Shown piece after piece: positions 26,338 through 33,198 of a stretch of 33,198 nucleotides of DNA (positions are counted from its first letter, which is position 1; each line of letters begins with the position of its first letter). Where the stretch lies: the NCBI GenBank assembly GCA_013043965.1, contig JABEVF010000017.1:1-33198 (forward strand), read 5' to 3'. Under the pieces are notes generated by a model. That model did not search any database. It saw only the letters and a program-made list of their open reading frames with translations, and was not told the origin of the DNA. The stretch comes from Gallionella sp. GTDB taxonomy: Bacteria; Pseudomonadota; Gammaproteobacteria; Burkholderiales; Gallionellaceae. A program made the position numbers and the translations under genes.

Positions 26338-28227
26338 ATGAACTATGCGGAATTCTACAAGCTATCGGTCGATGACCCGCAGGCCTTCTGGGCCCGGCAG
26401 GCCGAGCTAATAGACTGGCACCAGCCCTACACCCAAGTCCTCGATTACACGAACCCGCCATTCGCCAAATGGTTCGTCGGCGGGCAAACCAATTTGTGTT
26501 TCAATGCCGTCGACAGATGGCTGGACACGCAAAGTGACCAGCCCGCGCTGATCGCCATCTCCACCGAGACCCAGACGGAACAGGTGTATAGCTTCGCGGA
26601 GCTCGCGCAAGAGGTGCAGTGCGCCGCCGCCATCATGCAATCGCTGGGGGTGTGCAAAGGTGACCGGGTGTTGATCTACATGCCGATGATCGCCGAGGCC
26701 GCTTTTGCCATGCTGGCTTGCGCGCGCATCGGCGCGATCCATTCGGTGGTGTTCGGCGGCTTCGCATCGAACAGCCTGGCGACACGAATCGATGATGCAA
26801 AGCCCAAGCTCATCGTCTCGGTCGATGCCGGTTCGCGCGGCGGCAAACGCATGCCCTACAAACCGCTGCTGGATGCGGCCATCGACATGTCGCGACACAA
26901 GCCCGAGCGCGTGCTGTGGGTCGACCGCGGCCTAAGCCCTATGGGCCGGGTGACGGATCGCGATGTCGATTACGCCGCCGCGCGCAGGCAGCATATGAAC
27001 GCGCGAGTCCCGGTAGTTTGGCTGGAATCGAATGCCCCCTCGTACATCCTCTATACATCAGGCACGACGGGACACCCCAAGGGCGTGCAGCGCGATGTCG
27101 GCGGCTACGCGGTGGCACTCGCGGCGTCGATGAAACACATCTATTGCGGCCGCGCCGGAGAGACGTATTTTTCCACGTCGGATATCGGCTGGGTGGTGGG
27201 TCATTCCTACATCGTCTACGGCCCGCTCATCGCGGGTATGACGACCATCATGTACGAGGGGCTGCCGATTCTGCCGGATGCGGGCATCTGGTGGAGCATC
27301 GTCGAAAAATACCAAGTCGCACGCATGTTCACCGCACCCACCGCCGTGCGGGTATTGAAGAAATATCCCACCGGGTTCATGCACAAGCATGACCTGTCCT
27401 CGCTGAAGACGCTGTATCTCGCCGGTGAGCCGCTGGATGAGACCACCTCGCACTGGATATCCTCCGAACTGGGCGTGCCGGTGATCGACAACTACTGGCA
27501 GACCGAGACCGGCTGGCCCATCCTGACTATAGCCAAAGGCGTGGAAGACTTGCCCACCAAACTGGGTAGCCCGGGTATCCCCGTGTATGGATACAAGGTC
27601 AAGATCCTCAACGAAACCACCGGCGAGATATGCGGTACGAATGAAAAAGGCGTGGTGGTCATCGAGGGCCCCCTGCCACCGGGCTGCATGCAGACCGTGT
27701 ATGGTGACGACCAGCGTTTCGTCCAGACCTACTGGTCGAACTTCCGCACCGAGCAGGTCTACTCCACTTTCGACTGGGGGATACGCGATGAGGATGGCTA
27801 CTACTTCATCCTGGGTCGCACCGACGATGTGATCAATGTCGCCGGACACAGACTCGGCACGCGCGAGATCGAAGAAAGCATCTCCCGCCATACCGATGTG
27901 GCCGAGGTCGCGGTGGTGGGTGTGGAGGACAAATTAAAAGGCCAGGTCGCTGTGGCATTTGTTATTCTTAAGAACACAAAATTGGTGGCGACGGCGGAAA
28001 GCAGAGTGGCGAAGGAAAAAGAGATCATGGCGGTGGTGGACCAACGACTCGGCGCGTTGGCCCGCCCCTCGCGCGTGCACTTCGTCACGCTGTTGCCCAA
28101 GACGCGCTCGGGAAAATTGTTGCGCCGTTCATTGCAGGCGATCTGCGAAGGCCGCGCCCCGGGCGACCTGAGCACCATAGAAGACCCGGCATCGCTGGAG
28201 CAGATACGAAGCGTGTTGCAAATCTAG
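26338..28227 (+). CDS. prpE: propionyl-CoA synthetase PrpE
   Basis: The product is a 629-residue AMP-forming acyl-CoA synthetase that activates propionate with ATP and CoA. The adenylation motif YILYTSGTTGHPKGV is at about 235-250, YWQTETGWP holds the nucleotide loop, and the conserved C-terminal lysine is in TRSGKLLRR (about residue 593), the site acetylated in Salmonella PrpE. The N-terminal ACAS domain (NYAEFYKLSVDDPQAFW) is complete. GGGGAGG at 26327-26333 is a strong ribosome site. It follows prpD by 82 bases and is nine bases before ppsR. Confidence 0.96.
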   Translation: MNYAEFYKLSVDDPQAFWARQAELIDWHQPYTQVLDYTNPPFAKWFVGGQTNLCFNAVDRWLDTQSDQPALIAISTETQTEQVYSFAELAQEVQCAAAIMQSLGVCKGDRVLIYMPMIAEAAFAMLACARIGAIHSVVFGGFASNSLATRIDDAKPKLIVSVDAGSRGGKRMPYKPLLDAAIDMSRHKPERVLWVDRGLSPMGRVTDRDVDYAAARRQHMNARVPVVWLESNAPSYILYTSGTTGHPKGVQRDVGGYAVALAASMKHIYCGRAGETYFSTSDIGWVVGHSYIVYGPLIAGMTTIMYEGLPILPDAGIWWSIVEKYQVARMFTAPTAVRVLKKYPTGFMHKHDLSSLKTLYLAGEPLDETTSHWISSELGVPVIDNYWQTETGWPILTIAKGVEDLPTKLGSPGIPVYGYKVKILNETTGEICGTNEKGVVVIEGPLPPGCMQTVYGDDQRFVQTYWSNFRTEQVYSTFDWGIRDEDGYYFILGRTDDVINVAGHRLGTREIEESISRHTDVAEVAVVGVEDKLKGQVAVAFVILKNTKLVATAESRVAKEKEIMAVVDQRLGALARPSRVHFVTLLPKTRSGKLLRRSLQAICEGRAPGDLSTIEDPASLEQIRSVLQI

Positions 28228-28236
28228 TCGACCATC

Positions 28237-29046
28237 ATGCACAAACGCACTGTTATCTTTATTTCGGACGGAACCGGCATCACCGCTGAAACGCTGGGCA
28301 ATGGGCTGCTCTCGCAATTCGAAGGCATCAATTTTCAGCATGTGCGCCTACCCTTTGTGGACACGGTGGAAAAAGCGGAACAGGGTTTGGAGCGTATCAC
28401 CGGGATCGGCAAACTGGATGGCATCCGACCCCTGGTCATCATGACCATGATGGACCCGCAACTCGGCACGATCCTGCGCCGGGCCGACGCGCTGATACTG
28501 GATCTGTTCGAGGCTTTCATCGCGCCGCTCGAGCAAGAGTTGGGCACACAGTCTTCTCATACCGCAAGGCGCATGCACGGCCAGTCCGGCCGCGAATATG
28601 CCAGCCGTATCGAGGCGATGAATTTCGCGCTGGCCCATGACGACGGTATCTCGGCCGCCAAATTGAAAAACGCCGATGTGATTCTGGTCGGCGTGTCGCG
28701 CAGCGGCAAAACGCCGACCTGTTTGTACCTGGCGCTGCAGTTCGGGCTCAAGGCGGCGAACTATCCGCTCATCCCGGAAGACTTCGAGCGCAGCCGTCTG
28801 CCAGACACCCTGCTGCCGTTTCGCGACAAGTTGTTCGGCCTGACCATCGCCCCCGAACAACTGCAACGCATACGCCAGGAGCGCAAACCTAACAGCCGCT
28901 ACGCATCGCTGGAGAATTGCCGCTACGAGGTGGCCGCCGCCGAAAGTCTGATGGATAGGGCCGAAATCGTCTATTTCGACATGACCGCGCGATCGATAGA
29001 AGAAATCGCGGTACAGTTGTTGCAGGCAGTGCGGCGGGAAGCATAA
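28237..29046 (+). CDS. ppsR: PEP synthase regulatory protein (kinase/pyrophosphorylase) PpsR
   Basis: The 269-residue product of the DUF299 family switches PEP synthase off by ADP-dependent phosphorylation and on by phosphate-dependent dephosphorylation. IFISDGTGITAETLG opens the protein, and the nucleotide loop GVSRSGKT is at 152-159. ANYPLIPEDFERSRLP is also typical. It starts nine bases after the prpE stop with no visible Shine-Dalgarno sequence, so its translation probably depends on prpE. Its target, ppsA, is 44 bases downstream. Confidence 0.95.
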   Translation: MHKRTVIFISDGTGITAETLGNGLLSQFEGINFQHVRLPFVDTVEKAEQGLERITGIGKLDGIRPLVIMTMMDPQLGTILRRADALILDLFEAFIAPLEQELGTQSSHTARRMHGQSGREYASRIEAMNFALAHDDGISAAKLKNADVILVGVSRSGKTPTCLYLALQFGLKAANYPLIPEDFERSRLPDTLLPFRDKLFGLTIAPEQLQRIRQERKPNSRYASLENCRYEVAAAESLMDRAEIVYFDMTARSIEEIAVQLLQAVRREA

Positions 29047-29078
29047 AGATAAAAAATGAGCAGATACGATTTTAATTT

Positions 29079-29085
29079 AGGAGGT
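29079..29085 (+). promoter_or_regulatory. near-perfect ribosome binding site of ppsA
   Basis: AGGAGGT at 29079-29085 lies five bases before the ATG. It is the strongest Shine-Dalgarno sequence in the prp-pps block and suggests ppsA is translated well above ppsR. Confidence 0.85.
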
Positions 29086-29090
29086 TCACC

Positions 29091-31487
29091 ATGCAGCAGT
29101 ATGTGATTCCGTTCCAATCTTTGGGCCTCGCCGACATCGCGCAAGTCGGCGGCAAGAACGCCTCGCTGGGAGAGATGATCCGCCATTTGGGTGCGGCCGG
29201 CGTGCAAGTGCCCGGCGGTTTCGCCACCACGGCAACGGCCTATCAGGAGTTCCTGTCCACCAGCGGATTGGATCAGCGCATCGCGCGGGCCTTGAGCAAA
29301 TTGAATGTGGATGACGTGGTCGCACTCGCCCAAGCCGGCGCGCAGATACGTTCATGGATCATCGACACGCCCTTGCCTGCCGCGTTGGAACAGGCGATAC
29401 GCCAACATTACGCGCAGCTCGCCGCCGCAGGCGAGGGCAGCTTCGCGGTGCGCTCCTCGGCCACCGCCGAAGACCTGCCGGATGCCTCTTTCGCCGGACA
29501 GCAGGAGACCTTTCTCAACATCCACGGCATAGACAACATCCTCCACGCGATCCGCGAGGTGTTCGCCTCGCTGTATAACGACCGCGCGATTTCCTATCGC
29601 GTCCACACCGGCTATCACGATACCGGCGTGGCTTTGTCGGCTGGCGTGCAGCGCATGGTGCGTTCCGACCTGGGTGCGGCGGGCGTGATGTTCACGCTGG
29701 ACACCGAGTCCGGGTTTCGCGATGCGGTGTTCATCACCTCATCCTACGGACTGGGCGAAATGGTCGTGCAAGGCTCGGTCAACCCCGACGAGTTCTATGT
29801 GCACAAGCCCCAACTCGCAGCGGGTTATCCCGCGCTGGTGCGGCGCAGCCTGGGCTCCAAACAACAGCGCATGGTGTTCGATACCGACAGGGTCGCCGGA
29901 CGCTCCACGCGTATCGAGGAAGTGCCGGAAGCATCGCGCCAGCGTTTTTCATTGAGCGATGAAGAAGTGCTGCAACTGGCGAAATACGCCGTGTCCATCG
30001 AACAGCATTACGGTCGCCCCATGGACATCGAGTGGGGCAAGGATGGCGCGGACGGCAAGCTCTACATCCTGCAAGCGCGCCCGGAGACCGTGCAGTCGCA
30101 AGCGCATTTGAAACAAGCTGGCGGCGCGACCAAATACCAGCTCAAACAAACGGGCGAGGTGCTCATCGAAGGGCGCGCGATCGGACAAAAGATAGGCGCG
30201 GGGCCGGTGCGCCTGGTCAAGAGCGCGGCCGAGATGCACAAGGTGCAGCCGGGCGACGTGTTGGTCACCGACATGACCGACCCCAACTGGGAGCCGGTCA
30301 TGAAAAAAGCCTCGGCCATCATCACCAACCGGGGCGGGCGCACCTGCCATGCCGCCATCATCGCGCGCGAGCTGGGCATCCCCGCCATCGTCGGTTGCGG
30401 CCATGCCACCGGGGTTTTGCTCGAGCACGAGCTGGTCACAGCAAGCTGCGCGGAAGGCGACACCGGCTACGTCTATCGCGGCCGCCTGGATTTTGCGGTG
30501 AGCCAACTGGATGACGCGCCCCTGCCGGAGATTCCGGTCAAGCTGATGCTCAACGTGGGCAACCCGTCACTGGCGTTCGAATTCGCGTCTCTGCCCTCGG
30601 CGGGCATCGGGCTGGCGCGTCTGGAGTTTGTCATCAACAACCTCATCGGCATCCATCCCAAAGCGGTGCTGGAATACCAGAAACTCCCCACGGAATTACG
30701 CGCAAAGGTCTTGCTCAAGGCCAGCGGCTACGCCGATCCGGTGAGTTTCTATGTGGACAAGCTGACGGAGGGCATCGCCACCTTGGCGGCGGCATTCTGG
30801 CCGCGTCCCGTCATCGTGCGCATGTCCGATTTCAAGTCAAACGAATACCGGAAATTATTGGGTGGCGAACTGTATGAGCCGCTGGAAGAAAACCCCATGC
30901 TCGGTTTTCGCGGGGCGGGACGCTATGTCGCGAAGAGCTTCCGGGATTGCTTCGAGCTCGAATGCCGCGCCATGAAAAAAGTGCGCGGAGACATGGGCTA
31001 CCGCAACGTCGAGATCATGATCCCCTTCGTGCGCACCGTGGCGGAAGCCCGCGAGGTGGTGGAGATGCTGGCGCAACAAGGCTTGCGGCGCGGCGAGAAC
31101 GGCCTGCGTCTGATCATGATGTGCGAGATCCCATCCAACGCGCTGCTCGCCGAAGACTTCCTGCAATACTTCGACGGATTCTCTATCGGCTCGAACGACC
31201 TCACTCAACTCACGCTGGGACTGGATAGAGATTCCAGTCTGGTGGCGGATAAATTCGATGAGCGTGATGCCGCCGTCAAAGCCTTGTTGAAAATGGCGAT
31301 CAGTACCTGTAACCGGCTGGGTAAATACGTCGGCATCTGCGGACAAGGCCCGTCGGATCATTTCGATTTCGCGCAATGGCTGATGCAAGAAGGCATACAA
31401 ACCCTATCGCTGAATCCCGATACGCTGCTGGGAACCTGGCGCAAGCTGGGTGCGGTGCAAGCTTGCGGGGGCGACATGGCGGATTGA
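29091..31487 (+). CDS. ppsA: phosphoenolpyruvate synthase (pyruvate, water dikinase)
   Basis: The product is a 798-residue enzyme that converts pyruvate and ATP to PEP, AMP and phosphate for gluconeogenesis. The N-terminal ATP-grasp domain includes [12 protein letters not shown] and [19 protein letters not shown]. The swivelling domain has the phospho-histidine His420 in GGRTCHAAI, with Thr418 at the position PpsR phosphorylates in relatives. The C-terminal PEP/pyruvate barrel has [19 protein letters not shown] and the catalytic cysteine in GICGQGPSD. Length is normal. Its place after prpBCDE-ppsR fits use of the pyruvate made by PrpB. Confidence 0.97.
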   Translation: MQQYVIPFQSLGLADIAQVGGKNASLGEMIRHLGAAGVQVPGGFATTATAYQEFLSTSGLDQRIARALSKLNVDDVVALAQAGAQIRSWIIDTPLPAALEQAIRQHYAQLAAAGEGSFAVRSSATAEDLPDASFAGQQETFLNIHGIDNILHAIREVFASLYNDRAISYRVHTGYHDTGVALSAGVQRMVRSDLGAAGVMFTLDTESGFRDAVFITSSYGLGEMVVQGSVNPDEFYVHKPQLAAGYPALVRRSLGSKQQRMVFDTDRVAGRSTRIEEVPEASRQRFSLSDEEVLQLAKYAVSIEQHYGRPMDIEWGKDGADGKLYILQARPETVQSQAHLKQAGGATKYQLKQTGEVLIEGRAIGQKIGAGPVRLVKSAAEMHKVQPGDVLVTDMTDPNWEPVMKKASAIITNRGGRTCHAAIIARELGIPAIVGCGHATGVLLEHELVTASCAEGDTGYVYRGRLDFAVSQLDDAPLPEIPVKLMLNVGNPSLAFEFASLPSAGIGLARLEFVINNLIGIHPKAVLEYQKLPTELRAKVLLKASGYADPVSFYVDKLTEGIATLAAAFWPRPVIVRMSDFKSNEYRKLLGGELYEPLEENPMLGFRGAGRYVAKSFRDCFELECRAMKKVRGDMGYRNVEIMIPFVRTVAEAREVVEMLAQQGLRRGENGLRLIMMCEIPSNALLAEDFLQYFDGFSIGSNDLTQLTLGLDRDSSLVADKFDERDAAVKALLKMAISTCNRLGKYVGICGQGPSDHFDFAQWLMQEGIQTLSLNPDTLLGTWRKLGAVQACGGDMAD

Positions 31488-31500
31488 GTTAAAATCCGCC
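31478..31500 (+). promoter_or_regulatory. perfect hairpin across the ppsA stop codon
   Basis: GGCGGATT (31478-31485) pairs with AATCCGCC (31493-31500) around a seven-base loop. It covers the ppsA stop and ends one base before the ATG of the next micro-ORF. A TAAAAT (31490-31495) in the loop could also act as a -10 box. No T run follows, so it is not a standard terminator. Confidence 0.5.
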
Positions 31501-31501
31501 C

Positions 31502-31570
31502 ATGAAAAATCCCTCACTCTTGGCTCTGTTCGGCTGGCTGTTCGGCACGCCGACCTCATGCGATGCCTGA
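31502..31570 (+). CDS. putative 22-residue leader micro-ORF before the VanZ-like gene
   Basis: An ATG at 31502 opens 22 codons (MKNPSLLALFGWLFGTP, then TSCDA) ending at TGA 31568-31570. The peptide is hydrophobic and ends inside the first eight bases of the VanZ-like gene, so its stop and the next start overlap (ATGCCTGA). The hairpin at 31478-31500 stands directly before its start. I do not recognise the peptide. A leader peptide coupling translation is one reading; chance is another, because no clear ribosome site is seen. Confidence 0.35.
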   Translation: MKNPSLLALFGWLFGTPTSCDA

Positions 31571-32633
31571 GTTTTTCCTCACCGAAAGTCGTGCCCGTTT
31601 ACGCACTTGGCTGGCCGTCGTTTACACCCTGTTCATCGTGTACGCGAGTTTGTCGCCGTTTTCGGGATGGCGCGATCAGGGACTGAATTTCATCGATGTG
31701 CTCGAGCAACCCCTGCTGCTCACCTACACGGCCTTCGACGCGATACTCAACCTGCTTTCCTATCTGCCGCTGGGGCTGTTTCTGGGCCTTGCATTGCGCG
31801 CGCGGCTGAATCCCCTGCCCAGCCTGATCTGTGCCTGCGCGCTGGGCATCGCGCTGTCGGCAGGCATGGAGTTCATGCAAATGTATCTGCCGACGCGCAC
31901 CAGCTCGAACCTGGACGTGCTCACCAATAGCACGGGGACGTTGATCGGCGCGTTGATCGCCCTGAGCATCACCCGCTGGACAGGCTTATACACACGGCTC
32001 ACAAGCTGGCGCGACCGCACTTTTTCGCATGGCAAGATAATGGATTTCGGTCTGGCGTTGCTGGCGCTCTGGGTGTTCGGTCAGATAAACCCCTCATTGC
32101 CCATATTGGGGAATGTGTTCATCAGCGCGGTCGCGCACCAACCTTTCGCCGCAGCGGCAAGCGCGCCGTTCGATGCGTGGGAGAGTGCCGCCGTGATGCT
32201 GAATCTATTGATGTTGGGCACACTGCTGCTGACGCTATTGCGCAACCCGTCCACGGTCATCAACGCCTTGTTGCTGGTGCTGACCGGCGTGGCTCTGGTG
32301 AAATTCATCACCGCCGCCGTTCTGCTTAAATCGTCGGCGATGCTGTTGTGGGTGAACAGCGAAGCGGTGCTGGGTATCCTGCTGGGCAGCGTGCTGCTGC
32401 TCGCCACGCGCCGGTTGTCTCACGGCAACGTGATCCGCTTCGGTGTGCTGCAAACGCTGGGCTACATCGTGATCGCGCATTTCGTGCTGGACAGCCGCAC
32501 GCCCGCCGCCGCGATGTCCATCTACCATTGGCATTACGGCCATTTGCTCAACTACAACGGCCTCGCCCAGACCATCACCCTGATTTTCCCGGCCCTGCTG
32601 CTGTTGCATCTGTGGCGTGTACGCAACGTATAA
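31563..32633 (+). CDS. VanZ-like family membrane protein
   Basis: The product is a 356-residue polytopic membrane protein with about nine or ten helices. The N-terminal half is a VanZ-like domain: LNLLSYLPLGLFLGLAL and SAGMEFMQMYLPTRTSSNLDVLTNSTGTLIGA are its signature region. The C-terminal half has further helices without a family I recognise. VanZ proteins are linked to low-level teicoplanin resistance in Gram-positives, but in proteobacteria the role is unknown and probably concerns the envelope. The ATG at 31563 overlaps the end of the micro-ORF. It is 75 bases after ppsA and may be read from that operon. Confidence 0.8.
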   Translation: MPEFFLTESRARLRTWLAVVYTLFIVYASLSPFSGWRDQGLNFIDVLEQPLLLTYTAFDAILNLLSYLPLGLFLGLALRARLNPLPSLICACALGIALSAGMEFMQMYLPTRTSSNLDVLTNSTGTLIGALIALSITRWTGLYTRLTSWRDRTFSHGKIMDFGLALLALWVFGQINPSLPILGNVFISAVAHQPFAAAASAPFDAWESAAVMLNLLMLGTLLLTLLRNPSTVINALLLVLTGVALVKFITAAVLLKSSAMLLWVNSEAVLGILLGSVLLLATRRLSHGNVIRFGVLQTLGYIVIAHFVLDSRTPAAAMSIYHWHYGHLLNYNGLAQTITLIFPALLLLHLWRVRNV

Positions 32634-32634
32634 T
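32629..32634 (+). promoter_or_regulatory. possible -10 box of the ferredoxin gene
   Basis: TATAAT at 32629-32634 overlaps the stop codon of the VanZ-like gene and lies 28 bases before the ferredoxin ATG. The only -35-like box (TTGCAT, 32604-32609) is 19 bases away, which is wide. Confidence 0.4.
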
Positions 32635-32661
32635 TTCCGCACTTTATATCGGAGCACGACC

Positions 32662-32973
32662 ATGAGTTATTTCGACAAACATGTATTCTTCTGCACCAAC
32701 CAACGCGCCAACAACGAGGGTTGCTGCAACAACCACGCCGCGCAAAAGATGCGTGACTACGTCAAAGACAAAGTCAAACAACTCGGAATTTCCTCAGCCT
32801 CCAACCGCATCCGCATCAATTCGGCGGGCTGCATGGATCGCTGCGACGAGGGCCCGGTGATCGTGGTCTATCCCGAAGGCACGTGGTACACCTATGTCGA
32901 TGAGAGCGATCTGGACGAGATCATCGAAGAACATCTGAAGAACGGGCGCATCGTCGAGCGGCTGAAAATTTAG
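32662..32973 (+). CDS. thioredoxin-like [2Fe-2S] ferredoxin
   Basis: The product is a 103-residue protein of the thioredoxin-fold [2Fe-2S] ferredoxin family, related to the NuoE-type cluster domain. The four ligands are probably Cys11 (HVFFCTNQR), Cys21 or Cys22 (NEGCC), Cys57 and Cys61 (SAGCMDRCDEGP). VIVVYPEGTWYTYVDESDLDEII is the conserved C-terminal block. Proteins of this type act as electron carriers; partner unknown. The start at 32662 has GGAG at 32651-32654; the longer frame runs back into the VanZ-like gene and is not used. Confidence 0.92.
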   Translation: MSYFDKHVFFCTNQRANNEGCCNNHAAQKMRDYVKDKVKQLGISSASNRIRINSAGCMDRCDEGPVIVVYPEGTWYTYVDESDLDEIIEEHLKNGRIVERLKI

Positions 32974-33085
32974 GGTATCCGAAATGTTTTGTTAATCAAA
33001 ATACAAGGCTGCTTTGTTCCACGATCGGGAGTTCAAACCGAACCTGCGTTCACACTCAAGCTTAAAGAATGCAAATTAAGTGTAT

Positions 33086-33198
33086 TTATTCATCATAAAT
33101 TTTCACTAGTGTCCGGTTAAATTGAGACGCGCCGGCGGCAACGTCAACATTGATAAGGGTTTCAAGAGATTCATGGGTGTCCACGATTTGAATTCTAG
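33086..33198 (-). other. possible 3' end of a gene or mobile element cut by the window edge
   Basis: On the minus strand one frame is open from the window edge to TAA at 33086-33088 and reads like a normal protein tail (VDTHESLETLINVDVAAGA, then SQFNRTLVKIYDE). A second frame is open to TAG at 33106-33108. The boundary ACTAGTGTCCGGTTAAAT (33105-33122), between AT-rich and GC-rich DNA, reminds me of insertion-sequence ends. I cannot decide between these. The remainder of 32974-33085 shows no gene. Confidence 0.3.

Noticed and set aside
27430-27455. DETTSH in PrpE as a third copy of the 62-bp repeat peptide
   Set aside because: The flanking DNA does not match the repeat, and the motif belongs to the normal conserved PrpE sequence.

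Overview
This window is the chromosome of a Gram-negative bacterium, most likely a betaproteobacterium near the Nitrosomonadales. The assignment rests on family resemblance and gene order, not on a database search. Evidence includes a general-diffusion porin, CysB, a SAH riboswitch before ahcY, the ffh / cytochrome-assembly / rpsP-rimM-trmD-rplS order, and a sigma-54 controlled prp operon. I would not name a genus. Most of the window is well-packed core metabolism. No CRISPR array, rRNA operon, intact insertion sequence or prophage is visible.

Layout. 1-2340: porin and CysB regulator. 2353-5387: a MidA-type methyltransferase facing a pteridine reductase, then the tRNA thiolase TtcA. 5476-7288: an unrecognised coiled-coil lipoprotein converging with a YhcH-family protein on a shared bidirectional terminator. 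7466-11930 (minus strand): ahcY behind a SAH riboswitch, a frameshifted TfoX-type remnant, and a membrane protein, metF and trhP joined by ATGA stop/start overlaps. 12073-13808: a DHA2-type drug exporter divergent from a truncated ArsR-type regulator. 13898-14710: tRNA-Ala(CGC) and a CbbY-type phosphatase. 14935-19205: ffh divergent from a CcsA/YpjD-type protein, then the rpsP-rimM-trmD-rplS operon ending in a strong terminator. 19339-20686: ogt and xerD, overlapping. 20881-31487: prpR divergent from prpB-prpC-prpD-prpE-ppsR-ppsA. 31502-32973: a micro-ORF, a VanZ-like membrane protein and a thioredoxin-like [2Fe-2S] ferredoxin. The right edge may contain the end of another gene or a mobile element.

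How the genes work together. The largest block is a propionate pathway. PrpE activates propionate, and PrpC, PrpD and PrpB run the 2-methylcitrate cycle to pyruvate and succinate. PpsA, next in line with its regulator PpsR, converts pyruvate to phosphoenolpyruvate. A canonical -24/-12 promoter precedes prpB, and PrpR is the matching sigma-54 activator. The second block serves methyl-group metabolism: AhcY removes S-adenosylhomocysteine, its leader senses that compound, and MetF supplies methyl-tetrahydrofolate.

Most unusual feature. A 62-bp sequence occurs twice in opposite orientation (2872-2933 and 7373-7434) and is 56/62 identical. One copy lies in frame inside the methyltransferase gene and adds 20 codons; the other is intergenic. 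All six differences are transitions, and four are synonymous in the methyltransferase frame. This looks like a small mobile palindromic element that tolerates insertion into proteins.
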